Source: Macrostomum hystrix (Eukaryota > Platyhelminthes > Macrostomidae). From it: a stretch of DNA of 64,000 bases. The stretch is taken from positions 1,612,001 to 1,676,000 of the forward strand of contig CATNEN010000033.1 in the NCBI GenBank assembly GCA_950097015.1, written 5' to 3'. The notes beneath the pieces are model-generated. The model was not told where the DNA came from and made no database searches. It saw only the letters and a program-made list of their open reading frames with translations. Below are positions 10,433 to 22,400 of this stretch, in pieces; position 1 is the first letter of the stretch; every line of letters starts with the position of its first letter. Both the position numbers and the translations under genes were made by a program.

Positions 10433-13400
10433 ATGCTTCGCGCCAAGACCATAGCCATGGCTCGGGTGCTAAGGGCATTTGAACGGCGTCTATCATCAGT
10501 CACTGCTGAGCCATTCTCGTCTGGCACCTCCTGTGGCTACATTGAGGATATGTATGCTGCCTGGCTCAAGGATCCAAAGTCAGTGCACCAGGTGCGTGCC
10601 ACAAGGATATTGGATTCAGTGACAAGGATATTGGATACAGTGACAGTGACAGAAAGATACAGTGACACACACAGGATGCAGTGACAAGGGTATTGGATAC
10701 AGTGACACATACAGGATACAGTGACAAAGATACAGTGACACATACAGGATACAGTGACAAGGGTATTGGATACAGTGACACATACAGGATACAGTGACAA
10801 GGGTATTGGATACAGTGACACATACAGGATACAGTAACAAGGGTATTGGATACAGTGACACATATGTACCAGGATACAGTGACAAAGATACAGTGACACA
10901 TACAGGATACAGTGACAAGGGTATTGGATACAGTGGCACATACAGGATACAGTGACAAGGGTATTGGATACAGTGACACATACAGGATACAGTGACAAGG
11001 GTATTGGATACAGTGACAATGATATTGGATACACTGACAATGGTATTGGATGGAGCGGCAAAGAGATCAAAAGGATAGAAAGTACGTAAAGTTAAAAATA
11101 GAATCGATTGGTGACAATAAAATACTTTGGTATACAGTGTACAATGTGTAGGGAGTCAGGGAAAGCAGGTTTCTTAGAGTTTGAATGCTTCCAAGAAGCA
11201 AACTTCATTGCTTCCCAACCCCTGCTGGGCACCCTTCAGTCGTGGAATTCCTACTTTAGCCGAGTGGTAGCTGGCGCCAGTCCGGGCCAGGCCTACACGT
11301 CGCCATTCGCCGGCGCCGTTTCATCTTTGCCTCGCGTGGCCACCGCCGTCGCTACTGCTTCCGTGGGCCCCTCTGGCGTTGTCGAACACTTCGGCGACGA
11401 GAAGTCCATTGAGGATCACCTGGCAGTGCAGGCGATTATTCGCTCTTATCAGGTAGGATTTGGACCACTTCTTAGAGCTGTCATTTTGTCATCCGTGTCA
11501 CTGAAAACACAGATAAGAGGATTGAGGAGTGTGACAAGGGGATTATTGAGTGTGACAGGGGAATTATTGAGTGTGACAGGGGAATTATTGAGTGTGACAA
11601 GGGGATTATTGAGTGTGACAGGGGAATTATTGAGTGTGACAGGGGAATTATTGAGTGTGACAGGGGAATTATTGAGTGTGACGGGAATTATGGAGTGTGA
11701 CAAGGGGATTATTGAGTGTGACAGGGGAATTATTGAGTGTGACAGGGGAATTATTGAGTTTGACAAGTGGAATTATTGAGTGTGACAGGGGAATTATTGA
11801 GTTTGACAGGGGAATTATTTAGTATGACAGGGGAATTATTGAGTGTGATAAGGGGATTATTGAGTGTGATAGGGGAATTATTGAGTGTGACAGGGGAATT
11901 ATTGAGTATGACAGGGGAATTATTTAGTATGACAGGGGAATTATTGAGTATGACAGGGGAATTATTGAGTGTGACAGGGGAATTATTGAGTATGACAGGG
12001 GAATTATTGAGTATGACAGGGGAATTATTGAGTATGACAGGGGAATTATTGAGTGTGACAGGGGAATTATTGAGTGTGACGGGAATTATGGAGTGTGACA
12101 AGGGGATTATTGAGTGTGACAGGGGAATTATTGAGTGTGACAGGGGAATTATTGAGTATGACAGGGGAATTATTGAGTATGACAGGGGAATTATTGAGTG
12201 TGACGGGAATTATGGAGTGTGACAAGGGGATTATTGAGTGTGACAGGGGAATTATTGAGTGTGACAGGGGAATTATTGAGTTTGACAAGTGGAATTATTG
12301 AGTGTGACAGGGGAATTATTGAGTATGACAGGGGAATTATTGAGTTTGACAAGTGGAATTATTGAGTATGACAGGGGAATTATTGAGTGTGACAGGGGAA
12401 TTATTGAGTTTGACAAGTGGAATTATTGAGTATGACAGGGGAATTATTGAGTTTGACAAGTGGAATTATTGAGTGTGACAGGGGAATTATTGAGTATGAC
12501 AGGGGAATTATTGAGTGTGACAAGTGGAATTATTTAGTATGACAGGGGAATTATTGAGTGTGACAGGGGAATTATTGAGTTTGACAAGTGGAATTATTTA
12601 GTATGACAGGGGAATTATTGAGTGTGACAGGGGAATTATTGAGTGTGACAGGGGAATTATTGAGTTTGACAAGTGGAATTATTGAGTGTGACAGGGGAAT
12701 TATTGAGAGTGACAGGGGAATTATTGAGTATGACAGGGGAATTATTGAGTATGACAGGGGAATTATTGAGTATGACAGGGGAATTATTGACTTTGACAAG
12801 TGGAATTATTTAGTATGACAGGGGAATTATTGAGTGTGACAGGGGAATTATTGAGTTTGACAAGTGGAATTATTTAGTATGACAGGGGAATTATTGAGTG
12901 TGACAGGGGAATTATTGAGTTTGACAAGTGGAATTATTGAGTATGACAGGGGAATTATTGAGTGTGACAGGGGAATTATTGAGTGTGACAGGGGAATTAA
13001 TGAGTATGACAGGGGAATTATTGAGTATGACAGGGGAATTATTGAGTGTGACAGGGGAATTATTGAGTGTGACAGGGGAATTAATGAGTATGACAGGGGA
13101 ATTATTGAGTATGACAGGGGAATTATTGAGTGTGACAGGGGAATTATTGAGTATGACAGGGGAATTAATGAGTATGACAGGGGAATTATTGAGTATGACA
13201 GGGGAATTATTGAGTGTGACAGGGGAATTATTGAGTGTGACAGGGGAATTAATGAGTATGACAGGGGAATTATTGAGTATGACAGGGGAATTATTGAGTG
13301 TGACAGGGGAATTATTGAGTATGACAGGGGAATTATTGAGTATGACAGGGGAATTATTGAGTTTGACAAGTGGAATTATTTAGTATGACAGGGGAATTAT

Positions 13401-16400
13401 TGAGTGTGACAGGGGAATTATTGAGTTTGACAAGTGGAATTATTGAGTATGACAGGGGAATTATTGAGTGTGACAGGGGAATTATTGAGTGTGACAGGGG
13501 AATTAATGAGTATGACAGGGGAATTATTGAGTATGACAGGGGAATTATTGAGTATGACAGGGGAATTATTGAGTGTGATAAGGGGATTATTGAGTGTGAC
13601 AGGGGAATTATTGAGTGTGACAGGGGAATTAATGAGTATGACAGGGGAATTATTGAGTATGACAGGGGAATTATTGAGTGTGACGGGAATTATGGAGTGT
13701 GACAAGGGGATTATTGAGTGTGACAGGGGAATTATTGAGTGTGACAGGGGAATTATTGAGTTTGACAAGTGGAATTATTGAGTGTGACAGGGGAATTATT
13801 GAGTATGACAGGGGAATTATTGAGTTTGACAAGTGGAATTATTGAGTATGACAGGGGAATTATTGAGTGTGACAGGGGAATTATTGAGTTTGACAAGTGG
13901 AATTATTGAGTATGACAGGGGAATTATTGAGTTTGACAAGTGGAATTATTGAGTGTGACAGGGGAATTATTGAGTATGACAGGGGAATTATTGAGTTTGA
14001 CAAGTGGAATTATTGAGTATGACAGGGGAATTATTGAGTGTGACAGGGGAATTATTGAGTTTGACAAGTGGAATTATTTAGTATGACAGGGGAATTATTG
14101 AGTGTGACAAGTGGAATTATTTAGTATGACAGGGGAATTATTGAGTGTGACAGGGGAATTATTGAGTTTGACAAGTGGAATTATTTAGTATGACAGGGGA
14201 ATTATTGAGTGTGACAGGGGAATTATTGAGTGTGACAGGGGAATTATTGAGTTTGACAAGTGGAATTATTGAGTGTGACAGGGGAATTATTGAGTGTGAC
14301 AGGGGAATTATTGAGTATGACAGGGGAATTATTGAGTATGACAGGGGAATTATTGAGTATGACAGGGGAATTATTGAGTATGACAGGGGAATTAATGAGT
14401 ATGACAGGGGAATTATTGAGTATGACAGGGGAATTATTGAGTATGACAGGGGAATTATTGAGTTTGACAAGTGGAATTATTTAGTATGACAGGGGAATTA
14501 TTGAGTGTGACAGGGGAATTATTGAGTTTGACAAGTGGAATTATTTAGTATGACAGGGGAATTATTGAGTGTGACAGGGGAATTATTGAGTTTGACAAGT
14601 GGAATTATTGAGTATGACAGGGGAATTATTGAGTATGACAGGGGAATTATTGAGTATGACAGGGGAATTATTGAGTGTGATAAGGGGATTATTGAGTGTG
14701 ACAGGGGAATTATTGAGTGTGACAGGGGAATTAATGAGTATGACAGGGGAATTATTTAGTATGACAGGGGAATTATTTAGTATGACAGGGGAATTATTTA
14801 GTATGACAGGGGAATTATTGAGTATGACAGGGGAATTATTGAGTATGACAGGGGAATTATTTAGTATGACAGGGGAATTATTGAGTGTGACCGGGGGACT
14901 AAGGAGGGAGACTAGAGGATAGAGGAATATGACAAGAGGATAGAGGAGTGTGACAATGGGATTGAAGAGTAACCTAGAATTGTTTTTATGGAGTGGGTGG
15001 GTACTAAATTGGTCAGTAATCTGTGTGGCTAGGTTAGCCAGGTGGTTGAATAAATCAGCAGCAGCAGCATTCCTCCTCGCACCCAAGGCCCGCGGTCACA
15101 ACCTGGCCAGACTGGACCCGTTGGACATCACCAGGGGCAGTCTGCAGGTGTCTCAAGGCAGCGCCGCCATACTCAACAAAGATCTCTCAGCCACCGGTTT
15201 GTGCACTCTGGGCAATTAAATTGTGCATTTGTCTGAGTACTTTGAGTCTATTGAATGAATTTGGTTTGGTAATTTCAGACACACAGGCTGCCAGGCAGTT
15301 CCTAGCCGAACACCCCAACATCTGTAAGTTAATGTCGGGTCGAATTTTTACCGAGAATAAATTAATGCAAACTGGGTAAAGGGTTTTTTCTGTGCTTATT
15401 TTTAGGTGTAACGCAATTGATTAATTTAGAAACTAGTCAAAAGACATTTTCTATTGTCTTTTGTATTGTATGCATTCGCTATGTGCGTGCCTATCAGGCT
15501 TTTATCATTTGGTGCCTTATTACTGACTTTTTTTACAACACTAAAGTGCGTTGTAGCCTTGATTTCATGTCATTTTTCGAATTTTAAGTGATTCGAGTTT
15601 AGAATCGATTCCAATTATTTGTACAGTCTTGTCGAAAAATCCTCAAATTCCAAATCACACAATCTCGTACTCCCGATCTTAGAATCCCACTCTCAGAACC
15701 GAAAATTGCCACTCTAATCCCATTAGGAAACTCAGCTTCAAATCTGATTGTGCTCTGAAACTGATCACAGTGTCGAATCCGGGTAACTATTCCTTATTAG
15801 ATGTCACATGACGTAGCTGCTATTCTTGGTCGGCAAAGTGTACTTATGCTTTAATAAATAAAGCCATTGTCAAATTTACTGTCTGTATACGCTTTCAGGT
15901 TTACCCGCATTCTGTCGCGCCGCAATGTACAGTTGGATCTGTAAGCCACCACCCCCCTCACCTGCCTCTCTTTTTCTCTTAAAGCAAAACAGCTAAGCCC
16001 TACTCCTGCTGGGCTCCGTACCCTTATTCAGTCTTTTGTTTTACTATTTTGGTCATTAGATGTCATTTGCACTAGTTGATTAGATATTGAATATGACTCT
16101 TGAATTTTTTTATTTTTTTGCTTAAACTGTCTCTCTTCAAGGACGCTCGACTGACGAAATTGCTGGCCAAATGTTGTTGCATTTATATATTTACGTGCCT
16201 CCTTACCTATGAATTTAGTGACACCTGCCACTACCAACCTTCCTCAATTACAGGTCTAGCCACTATTGCCACTATGCTATGCTTTCTCAGATTGCTAAAA
16301 AGTTTAATAGATTCTTCAGGGGCTCTTTCAGTCAGCATTCCCCATGTTTAGATCCTCAAGTTCATTCGTCATCCCTGAGAGCTTCAGGTTCAGTCGTGAC

Positions 16401-19400
16401 CCTTGAGGCTCTGGTTCAGTCATCCCTCAGAGCTTCAGGTTCAGCCGTGACCCCTCAGAGCTTCAGGTTCAGTCATCCCTCAGAGCTTCAGGTTCAGTCG
16501 TCACCCCCCAGAGCTTCAGGTTCAGTCGTCACCCCCCCAGAGCTTCAGGTTCAGTCGTCACCCCTCAGAGCCTCAAGTTCAGTCGTCACCCCTCAGAGCT
16601 TCAGGTTCAGTCATCCCTCAGAGCTTCAGGTTCAGTCGTCACCCCTCACAGCCTCAGGTTCAGTCATCCCTCAGAGCTTCAGGTTCAGTCGTCACCCCTC
16701 AGAGCCTCAAGTTCAGTCGTCACCCCCCAGAGCTTCAGGTTCAGTCGTCACCCCTCAGAGCCTCAAGTTCAGTCGTCACCCCTCAAAGCCTCAAGTTCAG
16801 TCGTCACCCCTCAGAGCCTCATGTTAGTCGTCACCCCTCAGAGCTTCAGGTTCAGTCATCCCTCAGAGCTTCAGGTTCAGTCATCCCTCAGAGCCTCAGG
16901 TTCAGTCATCCCTCAGAGCTTCAGGTTCAGTTCGATCCTTCGGAGCCTCAGGTTCAGTCGTCACCCCTCAGAGCTTCAGGTTCAGTCATCCCTCAGAGCT
17001 TCAGGTTCAGTCGTCACCCTTCGGAGCCTCAGGTTCAGTCGTCACCCCTCAGAGCTTCAGGTTCAGTCATCCCTCAGAGCCTCAGGTTCAGTCATCCCTA
17101 AGAGCCTCAGGTTCAGTCGTCACCCCTCATAGCCTCAGGTTCAGTCGTCACCCCTCATAGCCTCAGGTTCAGTCGTCACCCCTCATAGCCTCAGGTTCAG
17201 TCGTCACCCCTCAGAGCTTCAGGTTCAGTCATCCCTCAGAGCCTCAGGTTCAGTCATCCCTCAGAGCCTCAGGTTCAGTCGTCACCCCTCATAGCCTCAG
17301 GTTCAGTCGTCACCCTCATAGCCTCAGGTTTAGTCGTCACCCCTCAGAGCTTCAGGTTCAGTCATCCCTCAGAGCCTCAGGTTCAGTCGTCACCCCTCAT
17401 AGCCTCAGGTTCAGTCGTCACCCTCAGAGCTTCAGGTTCAGTCGTCACCCCTCAGAGCCTCAAGTTCAGTCGTCACCCTCAGAGCTTCAGGTTCAGTCGT
17501 CACCCCTCAGAGCCTCAAGTTCAGTCGTCACCCTCAGAGCTTCAGGTTCAGTCGTCACCCCTCACAGCCTCAGGTTCAGTCGTCACCCTCAGAGCTTCAG
17601 GTTCAGTCGTCACCCCTCACAGCTTCAGGTTCAGTCGTCACCCTCAGAGCTTCAGGTTCAGTCGTCACCCCTCACAGCCTCAGGTTCAGTCGTCACCCTC
17701 AGAGCTTCAGGTTCAGTCGTCACCCCTCACAGCTTCAGGTTCAGTCGTCACCCGTCACAGCCTCAGGTTCAGTCGTCACCCACAGAGCTTCAGGTCCAGT
17801 CATCCCTCAGAGCCTCAGGTTCAGACGTAACACTTGGTTTATGTAAAGTATTCCTAAATTGCAAATACAATAACAAGCAACAAGCAATATAAAGAATGTT
17901 TTTTCAATCACGCATGTGCCGCATATCAGCTCCTATCACACTCGTGTTTCATACCTTTGTTATTTTTTATTTTCAGCACAATTATCGCGCTTTTGCCCCA
18001 ACCAGCCTACTAGTTTAAGCAGTCTAAAAGTAGGCGCTCATGCATTGTTGAGCCAAAATATTATCAGTGAATTCATTCAGCAGTTTTCACCTTATCAATG
18101 TTCCTCATATACCATGCGCGTGTTGTAAAATTATATAAATTTTTATTTATCCCTATTTCTTCCCTGTCGATTTCATTTCCTCATCTTCGATTTACTCCCC
18201 CCGCCCTCGCCAAACAGCCAAGGAGGACATGGAGAAGCGATTTCGCCTGCCCCAGACCACTAGGATTGGCGGCGAGGAGGTCGAGCTGCAGCTGAAGGAG
18301 ATCATCAACCGCCTGGAGAATGTCTACTGCAAGTACATCGGCGTGGAGTTCATGTTCATCAACAATCACGAGCAGTGCGAGTGGCTCAGGGAGAAATTTG
18401 AGACGCCCGGCGTTATGACCGTCACAGCCGATGAGAAACGACTGCTGCTGGCTCGACTCATTCGCTCCACCAGGTGAGTCAGCCCGGCACTCTGCCACTA
18501 GGAACCAGGTAGGTCAGACTGACCCACTAAGATAAGAAGTAGGTCAGAGTGACCCACTAAGATAAGAAGTAGGTCAGAGTGACCCACTAAGAAACAGGTA
18601 GGTCAGACTGACCCACCAGGACATAGGTAAGTCAGACTGACCCAGTAGGACATAGGTAGGTCAGACTGACCCACTAGGGAATAGGTAGGTCAGTCTGACC
18701 CACTAAGATGAGAAGTATGTCCGACTGACCCACTAGGATATAAAGGAGGTCAATTTACAATGAAAAATAGACGAGAGTGACCCACTCAAAATTAGATCTG
18801 GTTTCTGTCCGGGATTAAAAAAGGGTGACCCACAGGAATGATGATTCTAGCAGCTGATGGTGACCCACAGGGATGGGAGATGGGTCATGGTGATTCTAGC
18901 AGCTCATGGTGACCCACAGGGATGGGAGATGGGTCATGGTGATTCTAGCAGCTGTGGGTGACCCACAGGGATGGGAGATGGGTCATGGTGATTCTAGCAG
19001 CTCATGGTGACCCACAGGGATGGGAGATGGGTCATGGTGATTCTAGCAGCTGATGGTGACCCACAGGGATGGGAGATGGGTCATGGTGATTCTAGCAGCT
19101 GATGGTGACCCACAGGGATGGGAGATGGGTCATGGTAATTCTAGCAGCTGAGGGTTACCCACAGGGATGGGAGATGGGTCATGGTGATTCTAGCAGCTTA
19201 GCCGTTTCGCTTTGTCCCTCAGATTCGAGGAGTTCCTGGCCCGCAAATGGTCCGCCGAGAAGCGCTTCGGCCTGGAGGGCGCCGAGGTGATGATCCCGGC
19301 CATGAAGACTGTCATTGATGTGTCCTCGGACCTGGGCGTCGAGAGCTTCAACATCGGCATGCCCCACCGCGGCCGGCTGAACGTCCTGGCCAACGTGGCC

Positions 19401-22400
19401 CGCAAGCCGCTGGAGAATCTATTCTGTCAGTTCGACTCAAAGCTGAAGGCCATGGACGAAGGCTCGGGCGATGTGAAATATCACCTGGGCATGTGTCACG
19501 AGAGAATCAACCGGCTCAACAACAAGAAGGTGAAGATCAGCGTGCTGGCCAACCCGTCCCACCTGGAAGCGGTGGACCCGGTCTGCCAGGGCAAGACCTA
19601 CTCCGAGCAGTTCTACCGCGGTGACACGGACGGCAAGAAGGTCATGTCGCTGCTGCTGCATGGCGATGCCGCCTTCTGCGGTCAGGGCGTTGTGCTGGAG
19701 ACGTTTCACCTGTCCGACCTGCCCAACTACTCAACTCACGGAACTATTCACATTGTGGTTAACAATCAGGTGAGCAGAAAATTGCTGCATGCCGGCAAAT
19801 ACTGGCTGAAATGATATATATATTATTTAACCAACATGGATTCGACAAAGATGTTTACACAGACGCAATCTTTATTGTACTTGTCACCAGGGTCTTGTAC
19901 AAAAATCACTGAATATCTGAATGAATGTCTGATTAAGGACGGATTTGAAAGTAAGTTCGTCGTAAAAAGGAGCATTTTGATTCAGAGGCGGACTTTCACG
20001 AAAATCGTTCATTCGGTTCGGGAGCAGCAGTGAAGTCGGCAATGGGCATTTGAAATACCCAGGGGGGGAATTGCGTGGTCTTTCTCCAGTTAAGTGATAT
20101 ATCATCATTCAGGGTTCTTCTATCGTCCTTCAGTGGTCTCCCATCATTATTTAGCCATCTTCCATCTTTTCCCAGTGGCATTCATGGATCTCCCAGTGGC
20201 CTTGAGGGATCTCCCAGTGGCCTGAGGGATCTCCCAGTGGCCTTGAGGGATCTCCCAGTGGCCTTGAGGGATCTCTCTGTGGCCTTGAGGGATCTTCCTG
20301 TGGCCTTGAGGGATCTCCCTGTGGCCTTGAGGGATCTCCCTGTGGCCTTAAGGGATCTCCCTGTGGCCTTGAGGGATCTCCGTCTGGCCTTGAGGGATCT
20401 CCCTGTGGCCTTGAGGGATCTCCCTGTGGCCTTGAGGGATCTCCCTATGGCCTTGAGGGATCTCCGTCTGGCCTTGAGGGATCTCCCTGTGGCATTGAGG
20501 GATCTCCCTGTGGCATTGAGGGATCTCCCTGTGGCATTGAGGGATCTCCGTCTGGCCTTGAGGGATCTCCCTGTGCCTTCGGGATATTCCAGTGGCCTTG
20601 AGGAATCTCTCAGCGGCCTTCATGGATCTCCAAATGGCCTTTAGGGATCTGCCATCATGCTTCAGGCATTTCCCATCATCATTCAGGGATCTGCAACCAT
20701 GCTTTAGGCATCTCCCTTCATCTACCAGCGGCCTTCAGGAATCTCCCATCATACTTCAGAGTAACTCTCCATTCTTCAGGGATGTTTCATCATTCCTCTG
20801 GTGTATTTTTAAACTAGCCTGTGTCCTGTACACTTCGAGAAACAATTGGTTATGAAAGTGATGCATAACGTGCGATCGATCCGAAACAAACCCTCAACAC
20901 AGGTGGGCTTCACAACCGACCCTCGCGTGGCACGCTCCAGTCCCTACTGCACAGACGTGGCCCGTGTCGTGAACGCTCCCATTCTGCACGTGAACGCCGA
21001 CCATCCCGAGGAGGTGATCCACGTGGCCAAGGTGGCCGCCGAGTGGCGGTCCAAGTTCGGCAAAGACGTGGTCATCGATCTGGTCTGCTACAGGCGAAAC
21101 GGTCACAATGAGATGGACGAGCCGATGTTCACCCAGCCGTTGATGTACAAGAAGATCAAGGAGCACAAGAATGTGCTGCAGCTGTACCTTGAAAAGCTGC
21201 TCAGCGTGAGTTTGATAAATGTACTCAGAAACAGAAATAAGAAACTAGTTACGATATTAGAAATCAAACCGCACACTCAGAGATCCCACCGCACACTCAG
21301 AGATCCCACCGCAGAATCAGAGATCCCACCGCACACTCAGAGATCCCACCGCACACTCAGAGATCCCACCGCACACTCAGAGATCCCACCGCAGAATCAG
21401 AGATCCCACCGCACACTCAGAGATCCCACCGCAGAATCAGAGATCCCACCGCACAATCAGAGATCCCATGGCGCACATCCTGAAGATCCCATAGCGCACA
21501 TCCTGAATATCCCATAGCACACATCCTGAATATCCCATAGCGCACATCCTGAAGATCCCATAGCGCACATCCTGAATATCCCATAGCGCACATCCTGAAT
21601 ATCCCATAGCACACATCCTGAATATCCCATAGCGCACATCCTGAATATCCCATAGCGCACATCCTGAAGATCCCATAGCGCACATCCTGAAGATCCCATA
21701 GCGCACATCCTGAATATCCCATAGCGCACATCCTGAATATCCCATAGCGCACATCCTGAAGATCCCATAGCGCACATCCTGAAGATCCCATAGCGCACAT
21801 CCTGAATATCCCATAGCACACATCCTGAATATCCCATAGCGCACATCCTGAAGATCTCATAGCGCACATCCTGAAGATCCCATAGCGCACATCCTGAATA
21901 TCCCATAGCACACATCCTGAATATCCCATAGCGCACATCCTGAAGATCCCATAGCGCGCATCATGAATATCCCATAGCACACATCCTGAATATCCCATAG
22001 CGCACATCCTGAAGATCCCATAGCGCACATCCTGAAGATCCCATAGCGCACATCCTGAATATCCCATAGCGCACATCCTGAAGATCCCATAGCGCACATC
22101 CTGAATATCCCATAGCGCACATCCTGAAGATCCCATAGCGCACATCCTGAATATCCCATAGCGCACATCCTGAATATCCCATAGCGCACATCCTGAAGAT
22201 CCCATAGCGCACATCCTGAATATCCCATAGCGCACATCCTGAATATCCCATAGCACACATCCTGAATATCCCATAGCGCACATCCTGAATATCCCATAGC
22301 ACACATCCTGAATATCCCATAGCGCACATCCTGAAGATCCCATAGCGCACATCCTGAATATCCCATAGCGCACATCCTGAAGATCCCATAGCGCACATCC

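Noticed and set aside
11449-15086. Many ORFs of 70-174 aa with [15 protein letters not shown] or GIIECDRG repeats
   Set aside because: Artefacts of the 21-bp array, which has a unit length divisible by 3 and few stops.
16279-17132. ORFs of 182 and 103 aa ([14 protein letters not shown] repeats)
   Set aside because: Frames through the 25/28-bp array in OGDH intron 5.
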